A stretch of DNA of 64,000 bases from Hermodice carunculata (lineage: Eukaryota > Annelida > Polychaeta > Eunicida > Amphinomidae). The position numbers and the translations under genes are program-made. Positions within the stretch are counted from its first letter, which is position 1, and each line of letters starts with the position of its first letter. Under the pieces are notes generated by a model. That model was not told where the DNA came from and made no database searches. It saw only the letters and a program-made list of their open reading frames with translations. Shown one piece after another: positions 26,501 to 38,500 of this stretch. The stretch lies in contig OZ026628.1 in the NCBI GenBank assembly GCA_964020975.1, forward strand, positions 61,998,883 through 62,062,882. Reading direction: 5' to 3'.

Positions 26501-29500
26501 ACTGCCATATCAAAATCATCAAGGCTTGTCTTTCTTCGTTTCTGTGGCCTTGACTTTCCAGGTGTGGTCAATTGTTTTCCATCTTTTACATCCTTTCTTA
26601 TCCGTTTGACTGTGGCCTGGCTTACACCTAAGCTGTCAGCTGAACGTTGTAGCCACCTCTTGAGTGGTATTCTTGGGACATCGCCACCTTCTGCTTCTTG
26701 TTCACAGAATTTGGAAACATTAAGCACCAGCTCCCTGGCTTGGCTATGTAAAACCTTCCCACGTTTCGCTCCTGACATTTTTACCAATGGACAATTGAAC
26801 AGACACAATTTAGCAGACCTTTCTCAACAAACTGCACTGTGTGAAAGATTCCTCAATATGAAGTGCTGAGAAAGCTGACTTGAGATTTAATGTATACAAT
26901 ATTGCGTATCATCATTTCACAGATTATCAAAGAAAAACATGCCTGTGTCGAGTAAATGTACAGTGAAACACATTTAATAAGGCAGGTGGATGTATGCACA
27001 GGGCCTTTTGTAGCTGAAGAGTGTGTTTTTGAATCATTGTTTCCTTCAGTCCATCGCAAGTTACATTTTCAAATAGCCTAGTCATTTTTCATACTACAAT
27101 GTGTTTGTACGTGAATTCATTTTTGGCATCTTAGAAAACAAAATCTTCGAATACAGGTTTCACTGAAAGACCTGTTACAGGATTGCCTTGTACTGTTCAT
27201 AGGAAACATACCATAGCTGCCTGTACATAGGGGTGTCTCTTCACTTACTGAACCTCATGATGTTCCTGCTAGATGTTTCTTGACCATTCGGACATTAAAG
27301 TATCAGAAAGACACCCCTGAGAAATTTCTGTCCCTGTCATGTCTGCATCGAATTAAGATAGTGTTATTCAAAGGGTGTAAATTACAATTTGATGGTTTGT
27401 TAAGACATGGAAAGTTCATTATGATGTCGTCAGTATGCGATAACACAAGATTTAGTTTATTTGTCAATTAGGGGAACACACATGCCAGCTCTATCACCCA
27501 AGGTCTCCTTCAAGTGGGGGACCAGTTAGAAACTTTCAAATGGAAATTAAAAGCTGTATTTCAATCATTTTTTTAACCTGAAATTGCTACCTAACTGAGC
27601 AAGACTTTGGTTTTCCTGATCACTGGCTGGGCCATGTGCTCCTGTTTATATGACCTAATTTACATAAGTGTCAGCGGTAACAGACAGCAGATGTTGCCAT
27701 CTGATAGGCCAGTGGGAGATACGTAGGGCACATCAAAATTAATGAGACCACCCCTTTGAGCTCAACTCTTTTTGGACAGACTGTACCTATCCTTCTTTTA
27801 TTCTGAAACTCATCACTCTTAGAATTCCCAAGACAAGGTGATGAATGCCAACATTTAAGGACAAACCTTTGGTCAAAATGAAGGCCTGCCCATTTTACAC
27901 ATTTCCTCTGCTGTTGTTTTTACTTTAGAAATCTTTAGACACATATGCACTAGTACTTGTATGTTCAGAGTTCAATGGTGTTTCATATTTCACTTCACAG
28001 CTCGCACGAGTCTTGGCATAAATGAAATGATCATTCACACAATTTGTGCGGGCCTGTCTACAAAATGCTTACAATGGCTTCTACACCTTTTGAGTAAGCC
28101 ACAGCAATTTTTGTCTACAAGGGCAATGGTACACACAGATAGGCACTGAAGAGGGCACATACAGACTGGGAAGTCCAGGGCTCGAGCATTTAAACCCAAG
28201 AAAAAAAGGAAAAGTTTGACTTGTTATAGGGAAACATGTTCAATGGCCACCAGGTGGCTGAGTAGGTATTCATATAATTATGCACGTAGCAAAAAATTTA
28301 ACGCATATCGGCCCAGGAAGTAGGCAACACCTCAGCCAATGACACTCGCCAGGCAATGGCATTATGCACAGACGTAAAAGACCTAATTATCACATGACCA
28401 CTGTAGAACCACATCAATGCTAAAATAGTCTGTTCACAAAGTAAAAAGCGGTCCCTTTTTCTGCAGGACTTAATTTTCCTTTCCTTTGATTAGGATCAAT
28501 ATCTAAAACCAGTGTAAAACTAAAATTTTTTTGACCCTGAGTTAAAGGTCACTCATAATCAATCCCTGGTGAAATCCCAGCTAAATACATGCTACCACAA
28601 ACTTTTATGAAAACTGTTTTTTTTTTCTTCCTTTTTTTTTTACATATAAATAGGATAAGTATTTGAAAAGTTAATATCCAGAAATGAACTTTGGATGGAT
28701 AGATAACCCTACTGATATACAGCAGCCACATCTACAATACAGGACCCTGATCATTTTCAATTTTCCATCATCTTTAAAATCATAGGGACATCGCATTTAC
28801 ATGTGCACTCTATGTGTCAACAGAAACTGGTTGTGCTTGTTCCCACTTAAGCATAGAGTTAACTCTTTCAGTGCCAAATCTGGGACTGAGTCAACAGCTT
28901 TTCTCTGCATGCATCGGGCACCGAGAAAAGGTATTGACCTGGGGTATTCTCTCTGGAACTATGGGCATACTGGCACTTGAATGAAAGGTTTTTTTATCAG
29001 GAATACAAATCTGGGATCCTGTCATGTCATAGTCATGATTGGCACCGAACAAGTTAACTGGACAAGCACCAGTGAAAATTGTTTGTCACTTACAACACTG
29101 CCTCTCGTCTGAACGATCTCCACAGTCATCATCATGATCACACCTCCAGCGCATCGGGATGCAACGTTGAGACTCGCACTGAAACTCACTCTCGCTACAT
29201 TTGCGGTAAGCTGCAACATTAGAGCCACAGAAAGTACATATCAACATCTTTTTCAGTTACATGTCTGAATTCAGTCATTGGTTTTCGCTTTTAGCCCATC
29301 ACACAGGCTTAAACACAATTTCTATCTTATCTCTTTCTACCCAGTTCTTATAACCCTGCAAGGACTAAATGCAAAATGCACATCTAAAATTTAGATGTGG
29401 AAAAAGAATACAGTGGAACAAAACCTAGTTATCTCAACTTGATCTTCATTGGTTTAGGTCACTCTATCTGTCCATCCATCCATCTATCTCTCTGTCTATA

Positions 29501-32500
29501 CTGCAGCACACTATGCATGATATGCACTTGGATTATATGCAATTATTATATGGTTAGAATTTTTCTTGTGGGTTTTAGTTAAAACAAATTGCATCTTAGT
29601 GCTGATTTTAGCCAAATCAGTCTGAACCATGAAATTCTTGGCACAAGCCCAGCTTTCTTTCACATGCTTTGGGGTCACAGAGCAAAGTCTTTTTGTGAAG
29701 ACATTTGGTCCAGAATGAGTTAAGGTATATTCCTACCAATTTCCAAAAGAGTCCAACATATGCTTTTGGTTTGGGAGAAAGTCAAAAATACCAAAAACAC
29801 ACAAACATTCTTCTAAAAAATTTAACAAGAGGCCCATGGGCCTAATGCTCTGCTGGTACCATGGCTATATTGCACCTTTTCATTTCAAAGTTGCCTGTCC
29901 TCGAGTTGCTTCTGAACATATATCAAAGCTTATGTACATTTAGTGTATAAAAAGTTTGCCAGATGACACTTTACCCCACATGTAACCATACCTTATTTGT
30001 GCAATTCCCGTGAATACAATTACATACAATTCTAGCATGGGACATGGTCTGTATATCATATAAATTTGGTAAGCCTAATCCAATTACTTTTCAAGATATG
30101 GAATTTTATATCTCAAAACACCTTTTGGCTCATAATTTCTGTCAAATTAGAGGTGGCACTACTAGCATCACCAGCAATTTAGACTTTGACCTCCCCCACA
30201 ATCCCAAAAATTTGGTGAAAATCTGCCAAAAATTATAAATGCTAGAATGGTCACAAGATTTTCATATGTTGACCCCTATATTGCATAATATTGCAGGTGG
30301 TGCCACCTACATCAGATTTTTATACACCCTGTAAGTCCTGAAAGTTATATTGGGCTAATTTGAAAACTGGGGACAGTAATGCAGTCACAAGATTTTCACA
30401 TTTTGATCTCTATATTACATAATACTATAGGTGGCACCACCAACATTCATGTCGACAAAGATTTTTTTATACACATCATCAAGAACTCCTAACCCTTAAC
30501 CCAGCTTTGGCGATCAAAATTTGACTACAAGTTCAATGCATAAGCAACTGTTTTCATTGCCCTCTCCTGGTGAACGTCTTCCATGGTGGTGGTACTCAAT
30601 GCATGACAAAGAAAGCCATTGACTCGGACCATGACATCACAACATGTTTTTTCTACTATTCTCACCAAAAATATTTTGGATTAACACGAAATTTACATTA
30701 AAACATTATAGGAGGCACTATTTTTCATCTGGGCACTTTGGGGAGAGTCATTTTGGAAACTGCTACGGAAAAACTTACGACAATCTTTTTCATCGCTCAT
30801 GTCCGCACAGTCATTGTCCTGGTCGCACTTCCAGGTTGCTGGAATGCACACCTTGTTGTCACACTGGAAGTGACTCGGGGAGCAATTTTTGTCTGAAAAC
30901 AAAACAAAATGGGTACATCACAAACTTTTGTATGGTCCCTATCCGTGTCATTTTTTGTAACAAAAAAATGGCATCATGCTGATGTAAAAGTCAAAACCTT
31001 TATAGATCCTGTTACAATATTCACATGCAAGTGTAGAAGAGGAGGAGTAAGACAGTCACGGCTGAAGTGACCAACTTTGCGAAGTAGAATTTATCTTTTT
31101 TAAATTGGGAGAAATCTCATCACAAATCCTTTTGAGAATTCATGGACTTCATGGACTCTCAAGGGTCATCAATATTTCATGGTTTATTTGGGAGAAACAT
31201 GGATCTTGAAGTTTCTGACCATGAGGAATCTTTCTCAGGATACAGTAATCCAAGTACACCTCCCCCAAGATGGCCCACTTATACTGTTGATGTCAGTGAA
31301 GTGAGCACCAGAGACATTGACTTATCAACTATGGATATTATCAGTGGAATTTCTAGGGAGGCTGACCCAGTTAGAGAGCTACCAAGAGCTGAGGTAAAGC
31401 CAGATGCACCTGACCTACATACAGAGCACAGCCCCAGCAGCTTGTTGTTGACACCTCCAGGTAATCCTTCTTATCAGTCTACACCCTTCTCTGACAACCA
31501 GGCCCAGGTATCTCAGCAGACTGACTGCAGAGCAGAAATCAGGTCACTGAGGGAGGAACTATCAAAAGCACTGGTGGTAGTTGCTAGGATACAACAGAGA
31601 CTGGAGGAACTGGAGCCGGACCAACATCCCTGTGTTGAGAAACCATATGACAGTGAGCGTGAAGATGTCAAGGCTATGACCCAAATACTGACCAATATGA
31701 GCCCAGAAAAGCCTGACCAAGTGTCTGACTATGAAATTTCAGAAAGCAATGAATGTATGAGCCAGGACCAGGCTAGCAAATGTCTTCCACAGCCAGCCCA
31801 GCCATTAAGTCTACACCCCTCTGCTGCAGATGAGGCACTAGCTAGTGAAAAATCTACTGACACAGTAAATAGCACAGGCTGCCTCCCCCCACCAAGTTTC
31901 CCAGTTGCCATGGCTGACCAGTCTGATGGGATGATCTTGATTATAGGAGACTCTCAGCTGAAATATTTTCATGACAAGAACTTGGCAGGTCAAGTAGATG
32001 TCAGATGTATTCCTGGTGCCTCAACTTACAAACTGAAAGGATTCTTTGATTCAGCAAACCTTGACCACTACAGAGCAATTATAATCCATGTTGGGACGAC
32101 TCAGGCACATCTTCGAGAAGATCTACCACAGTTCAGACAGGCTTACAAATCAATGTTACATTCTCTGGCAGTGAAATATTATGGTCAAGTGTTTCTATCT
32201 GGTATATGTCCGCGGGCAGATAAATATGCTGCTAAGGTGGTCCAATTAAATAGTGTACTGCAGAGTCTTGCCAAGGAAACAACCATGAAATGTCAATATG
32301 TGGATAATGCCGAACACCTCAGCAAAGACGGGATGGCCATGGAATTTTACCTTCATAAAGACAAGTATCACATAAATAGAATTGGCACCAGCGTCCTGTT
32401 GTCATGCCTGAATCAACATGTGTCGTTGCTTCCACGCGAAGACCATGGTGTTCCTTTCACTCCTGTACATAGAAGTGGGAACCCCATCAAAGAGATCTCC

Positions 32501-35500
32501 GTAATAACTGGTCATAGACCCACTGTGCGGGCACATCCCAACTCAGTCATCTCACCGAGACCAGCACATCAAGTCAAAAAGGCGTGTTTTAACTGCGGAG
32601 AGCGAAATCATATGAAAGCCACTTGCAGACATAAACAAGCACTTCGGTGTAATGGCTGCAGCCGACTTGGTCACAAAATCAAACATTTCTATATTTACGC
32701 CGAAAGCCATGATTAGGACAGTGGCCATGAAGTAAGAGCCGGATCTGGAAATTGTGTACCCATACCGGAGAATTGTATACCAGTACCAGTAACTGTCGCC
32801 AAATTTAATGTTTTAAATCAGCTATGCAGTGAATGTAATAATATCCTTACTGAATGCAACTGTGATTCTCTGTTATCAATGGCTGATCCAGCAGACAATG
32901 TCATTTCCCAAGATACACCCATTTTAGCAGGACCATCGCATTTGTGTAAAATACCTAGAATCAAGAATGACTCCATATTGTGTATTACAGAAAAAAAGAG
33001 TAAACATAGCACCAAGGACAATATGGGACAAAAAGATACTGAACAGACTCATGTTGACTACAAATCTACTCTTGATACAAACATTAATGTCAGTAGATTT
33101 GGTCTAAAAAACACAGGTATCAAAATTGCTCATCTAAATGTGTGTCACTTAATGCCTAAGTTAAATGAAATCCAAACTTTACTTCAAAAGCCTAAGCCTG
33201 AGGTGGACATTCTAGGGCTTACAGAGACTTTCTTATGTGACACTATTACCACAGCCCAAGTTAATATTGTTGGTTACAATACGGTAAGATTGGACAGAGT
33301 GAACAAAAAAGGGGGCGGTGTATTGGCTTATGTTTCATCTCAGATAGCCTATGTTCATAGAAAGGATCTACATGATGAAGAAATTGAATCTATATGGATT
33401 GAAATAAGGCCACCCCATTCAAAAGCCTACTTGGTATGTTTTGTCTATCGTCCTCCTAATTCTAAAGTGACATGGTTGCAAAAGTTCGAAAAGCAGTTGG
33501 AAAATGTATACTCACAAAACATTGACTTTATTATCTTGGGTGATCTTAATATTGATTTGCTCAAATGCACACCTGAAAGCCCTTGGATTGATTTGGTATC
33601 TTCCTATCAATTATCACAAGTTATAAAAAGCCAACTAGAGTCACTAAAACTTCTTCTACTCTAATTGATCATATATATGTATCCAATGTAGCAGCAGTCT
33701 GCGATGTAGCAGTACCGAAAATAGGAATCAGTGATCATTACCCAGTTTGTATAGTACTGAACAGTAAGACCTCCAAAGTACAAAACTGTCCAGGCCACAA
33801 AAACATCAAATATCGAAGTACAAAGCACTTTAAAGCTGACCTTTTTAGGAAGGATGTATGCAGCATTGACTGGTCTTCATTATACCAGTGTGCTGATGTT
33901 AATAAAGCACTGGAGATCTTGACAGACAGTTGATGACAGTTGAAAGCTTTATTTGGTCTAAAACTTCAGTACATCAGCAATATACATAGTACAATATACT
34001 CATGTTTAAACCGGGAGACCTGCACTAAGATTCTGAAGAATCGCTATCATGCAGGCCACCCTAGAGTTAATTAATGTTAACTGCTATACATACATACGCT
34101 GTTGGCTGAAGGAATAAAAAGTTTTATACAATTGTTAGACCAAGTGATGATAATACATACATGTGGTTACTAAGGTAAATTATTAATTAGTGTTACTGAT
34201 ACAGATATAACAATTGACAATATTGCAGTTGGTTTCATAGTTATTAATGATGTACTTCTTTGCATATTGAGTAAAACCTTTGAAGGAATGAGTAAGGATT
34301 TTTGACATGACAATTTCAGGTAAGTAGTTTTCATTGATTAGGTCAGGTATTATGTATCTAATACACAAACGACTAATTTTAGTATTAGTGACTATGATTG
34401 GTATAGTTGGGGTTAAAGTGGGGATATTATGTACTGTTTCATCGTATCTTCGTGGGGCGGAAGCAACCCTTCTTGGTCTGTCAGTCTGCTGTGCTAGATT
34501 ATTGTTGAATAAGTTATTAAAATAACTTGGTAACATATTATTTTCATATTTGAAATACAGTTTCATGCAGGATAATTTGAAAATGTCTGTAACTTTAAGT
34601 AAGCCAAGGCTTTTAAAGATCGGTGATGTATGTGCGTTGTATTTGCTTTTGCTAATTAGTCTTACTGCTTTCTTTTGCAGCTTGATGAGTCTACTGCATG
34701 AGTGAAAACCCCAGGCTGTAATTCCATAATTCAAGTGTGAAAGGAATAAAGCGTTATAAATTATTTGTAGAATGCATTCAGGTAGTAAATTCTTCAATTT
34801 AGCTAGTATACCACATGTCCGTGATAATTTGTTAGATATAAGAGTGACATGGTTATTCCAAGTAAGACTGTGGTCAATTAAGACCCCCAAGAATTTAAAA
34901 CTTTTTACTCTCTCTACTTGTTGATTGTTAATTTTAATGTTTGGTATTTGTTCATGGGATAATTGTTTCTGTTTTGTATGGAAGATCATAAATTTAGTTT
35001 TATCAACATTCAAAGATAGTTTATTCACAGCTAGCCAGTCACTAACTTTAGTTAATTTTTTATTTACATTATCTGAAAATGAAGAGTGTGATGATGTATC
35101 ACCTGTGAAGTTACATATTGTACTTAACAAGTTAGTGTCATCAGCGTACATGATTGAGATAAAGTTACTGGCTGTGTGTAGGTCGTTTATATATATTAGG
35201 AATAGAAGTGGGCCCAGGATTGAGCCTTGAGGCACTCCAGTGGAGATTTTCTGTAATGGTGATTTGATGTTTTCAATTTCAACATACTGGATTCTATTAC
35301 TTAGGCAGCTACTGAACCACTGAAGCTCTGTATGTAGGATTCCGTAATGTTCAAGTTTTTTAAGAAGTATGTTGTGGTCTATAGTGTCAAAGGCTTTGGA
35401 AAGGTCCAAAAAGACAGCAATTGGAATTTTGTTTTCGTCAAGATTAGCCTTTAGTCTATCTATGAGTTCTAGTACTGCTGTTTCCGTTGAGTGATTTTTT

Positions 35501-38500
35501 CTAAAGCCATATTGATGATTATAGAATAACATATTATCCGTAAAGTATTGAAAGAGTTGAGTATGGACCACACGTTCGAAAACTTTGGAGATAGATGGTA
35601 GAAGAGATATGGGTCTGTAATTGTTGAAATCATGTTGATCATCTTTTTTGAAAATTGGTTTTACTTTGGCTATTTTTAATTTGTTAGGGAAGATACCATT
35701 TTTTAATGATTGGTTTATGATAGCTGTTAGAGGTTTACTTAAGGCCTCTGAGGAGAGTTTCAGAAGTATGAGGGATATATTGTCTGCTCCAGCACTTTTT
35801 TTGGGGTTTAGTTTAGATATTACGGTCTTTATATGATCGTCACCCACATATGTGAAATGGAAAGTAGAATTTGTGTTTGTGTTTTGTAAAAAGGCCTAAT
35901 AATTTATGGAAATGTCTCAAATCACTTCGCGGTAATAACCCAAATGAGGTTCCAAATGCTATAAGAGTTGGTGACGCTATTCGCATGGATAGCAAAGACA
36001 TAGCACATGCACTAAATGTACACTTTACAACTGTTGCCAAATCACTACTACATGAGAAGGCAGATAGTACAAGATCTCTCAATACTATGGATAAATTACT
36101 TAAATTTGTGGAAACTAAAGTTCCAGAAGGTGAGCAGTTCAGTATCCCTAAGCTTACTGAAAGTAATATAGTAGCAATACTTAAAAAGCTGGACCCCAAT
36201 AAGGCAAAGGGTCCAGACGGAATTGATGTTAAATTTTTACAGCTAGTTGCTGGCTCCATTGCAAGTCCTCTAGAAAGGATATTTAACTTGAGTATTGAAT
36301 CGAATCACTTCCCTGATAAATGGAAACTTGCTAGAGTCACTCCAATTTTCAAAGACGGTAATCGTATCGATGCAAATAACTATCGTCCAATTTCAGTCTT
36401 AAGTATTTTGTCTAAAATCTTGGAAAGACATGTTCACTCAAGCTACTATTCTTTTTTGAACAAGTTTAATCTGCTCTGTGCTTGCCAGTCAGGCTTCCGA
36501 GCATGTCATTCTTGTGAGACAAGTCTCAACTCAATGCTTGATATGTGGTACAAGGCAATTGATGATGGGCAGTATGTAGGTACTGTAATGTTAGATCTGA
36601 GAAAAGCATTTGATCTTGTCAATCACCAACTACTGCTCGAAAAGCTAAAAATCTACAGGTGCTCTCAAAACACCCACAAATGGTTTGAATCATACTTAAC
36701 AAATAGGTACCAACAAGTAAGCATTGACAGAACAAGTTCCAAGCCAATGAGTATAGATTATGGTGTACCTCAAGGATCTATTCTGGGGCCACTCTTCTTT
36801 CTCCTTTTTATTAATGATTTCCCCATCTATTTGGATGACTCTAAAATAAGTATGTTTGCTGATGACACAACAATTCATTCAGCAGGAAAATCTCTGACTG
36901 AAGTTGAAAAGAGTTTGAACGACAAAATGAAAGTCGCTGGAAAATGGTGTAACAATCATGGTCTACTCATAAATGATAAAAAAACTAAGTCAATGTTATT
37001 GTCAACAAAGAAAAAACTCAAGCAGTTAGGTTCTAAGAAGCTTGATATTTGTTTAGATAAAAACAGACTTGAAAGTGTAGAGAGTCACAGGGTGCTGGGA
37101 TTGGTGATTGACAATTCCCTATCATGGGAGGCCCATGTCTCAGCAATGTGCAAAAAAATTGCAATAAATTTGGGAATCTTGCGGAAAATTTGTCATTTTC
37201 TTCCACTGACAGTTAGAAAACTTTATTTTAATGCTTATGTTTTGCCCCATATTGATTACTGTTGCACAATATGGGGTAACTGTAACAAAAAGCTACTGAA
37301 AAAAGTTCAAAGACTTCACAAGGTTGGGGCATATCTAGTGTCAAATGTGCAAGGATTTAAAAGCTACAAGGCTTTACTTCATAAATTAAATTGGATGTCT
37401 ATTGAACAAAGGATCTTCTTTCGAAAAGCACTTTTAGCATACAAATCACTAAATGATATGGCACCACAATACATGTCAGACATGTTCACATATGTAAAAG
37501 ATAAACATAGTGTTAATATACGTGCTGCCCAAAACAAATTTTTGTACCTTCAGAAACCAAAGACCTTGTCTATGAAAAAATCATTTAGTTACAGTGGAGC
37601 AATTGTATGGAACAAACTTCCTCAAGAGGTTAAATGTGCCATGAGCCTATCAGATTTTAAGAAGAAATGTACTAAATATGTTATGACGTGTATCAGCCCA
37701 TAGACCTTTGTAACATTTTCCACTGTTTACTGTGTTTAACTGAGCATCTTTGTTCCATCTTACTGTAACTGTATTGTATTGTAGCTCTTTTACTTTGAGT
37801 TATTGTATTGTACCTCTTATACCTTGTGTTGACAGTCTCTGTCAGCTATACATGTACATATCTTGATGTATACTTTGATTTGAGGGCCTCAGGGGAGATT
37901 AGCATGCAAATGCTAACTGAGTCACCCTCAATAAATAAAGTCTATATATATATATATACATTATACAAAAGAATACACTGTGCACACAGGTGTAATTAAA
38001 TTGCCCCAGAGATTTTAGCTGGGTCCAGTTCTAGAACATTTGGAAATATCAGTCCATCCATCTGCTTTTTGAAAACAACTGTGGCACTTCAATGCAAAGC
38101 ATGGCATGATGGGCCAACTTTTGCACGCAAACAGTTTCTGTGACCAGGGTCAAGATCAGCAAAATGTCATTGAATCAAGAAATGGAGGCAACATACAAAC
38201 GAGGTAAAGTTGAGTTTCAGGCAGCCACCAAGTCTCAACATGTCATGCCCACAAACAAATGGTAAACGGATAGAACCATGGATGCATAGCCAACCTGAAA
38301 ACACATCTGGTCCCCCCCCCACCCACCCCTTTGGGGGTGAACCCATAAAATTTCCATCCTCAACAATGCATATAACATGCATGGGTGAAAGCCTGCAATT
38401 TTTGCACAAACAGAAAATTTTTAGCTCTCTTTTCTTGCCAAGTTTGCCTGTTTTAAAATACATGTATATCTTGATTAAAAATGTTTGCAACAATTTTTAT

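Larger units (their letters stand above)
25134..27783 (-). mobile_element. Tc1/mariner-superfamily transposon, DD82E type, whole-looking
   Basis: Terminal inverted repeats of about 33 bp: left CAGTCTGTCCAAGAAGAGTT continuing GAGCTCAAAG, right the reverse complement with two mismatches. TA at 25132-25133 and 27784-27785 is the target duplication. The 2,650-bp unit contains one 478-residue transposase ORF at its left side and about 970 bp of non-coding sequence at its right side. Matched ends and an unbroken ORF point to recent insertion. Orientation follows the ORF. Confidence 0.92.
22689..29093. other. Intron between LDLa modules 2 and 3
   Basis: Holds GACCACC-type fragments (about 23085-23260 and 24692-24860), a truncated Penelope-like element, a whole-looking Tc1/mariner-type transposon and a TTAA-flanked MITE. 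If the gene once had a counterpart of vertebrate LDLa repeat 3, it should lie here, but I find no trace. 27790-28850 shows nothing else. Confidence 0.7.
31030..37960 (+). mobile_element. CR1/L2-like LINE, plus strand, split by another LINE
   Basis: ORF1 (31142-32716), an endonuclease region (32879 to about 33930) and a reverse transcriptase region (35871-37703) lie in order and orientation. The 3' end has AATAAATAAAG followed by a TATATA tail at about 37936-37958. The insertion at about 33935-35860 separates endonuclease from RT, and the linker normally found between them is missing, so target sequence seems to have been lost. ORF1 with an esterase-like domain and zinc knuckles fits the CR1/L2 group. 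The 5' border is approximate. Confidence 0.85.

Noticed and set aside
22689-29093. Hidden LDLa exon (counterpart of vertebrate repeat 3)
   Set aside because: I looked for the SDE/acidic cluster with cysteines on the minus strand between the mobile elements and found none.
37936-37958. TATATA run as a promoter or telomere-like signal
   Set aside because: It directly follows the LINE 3' end and is best read as that element's tail.
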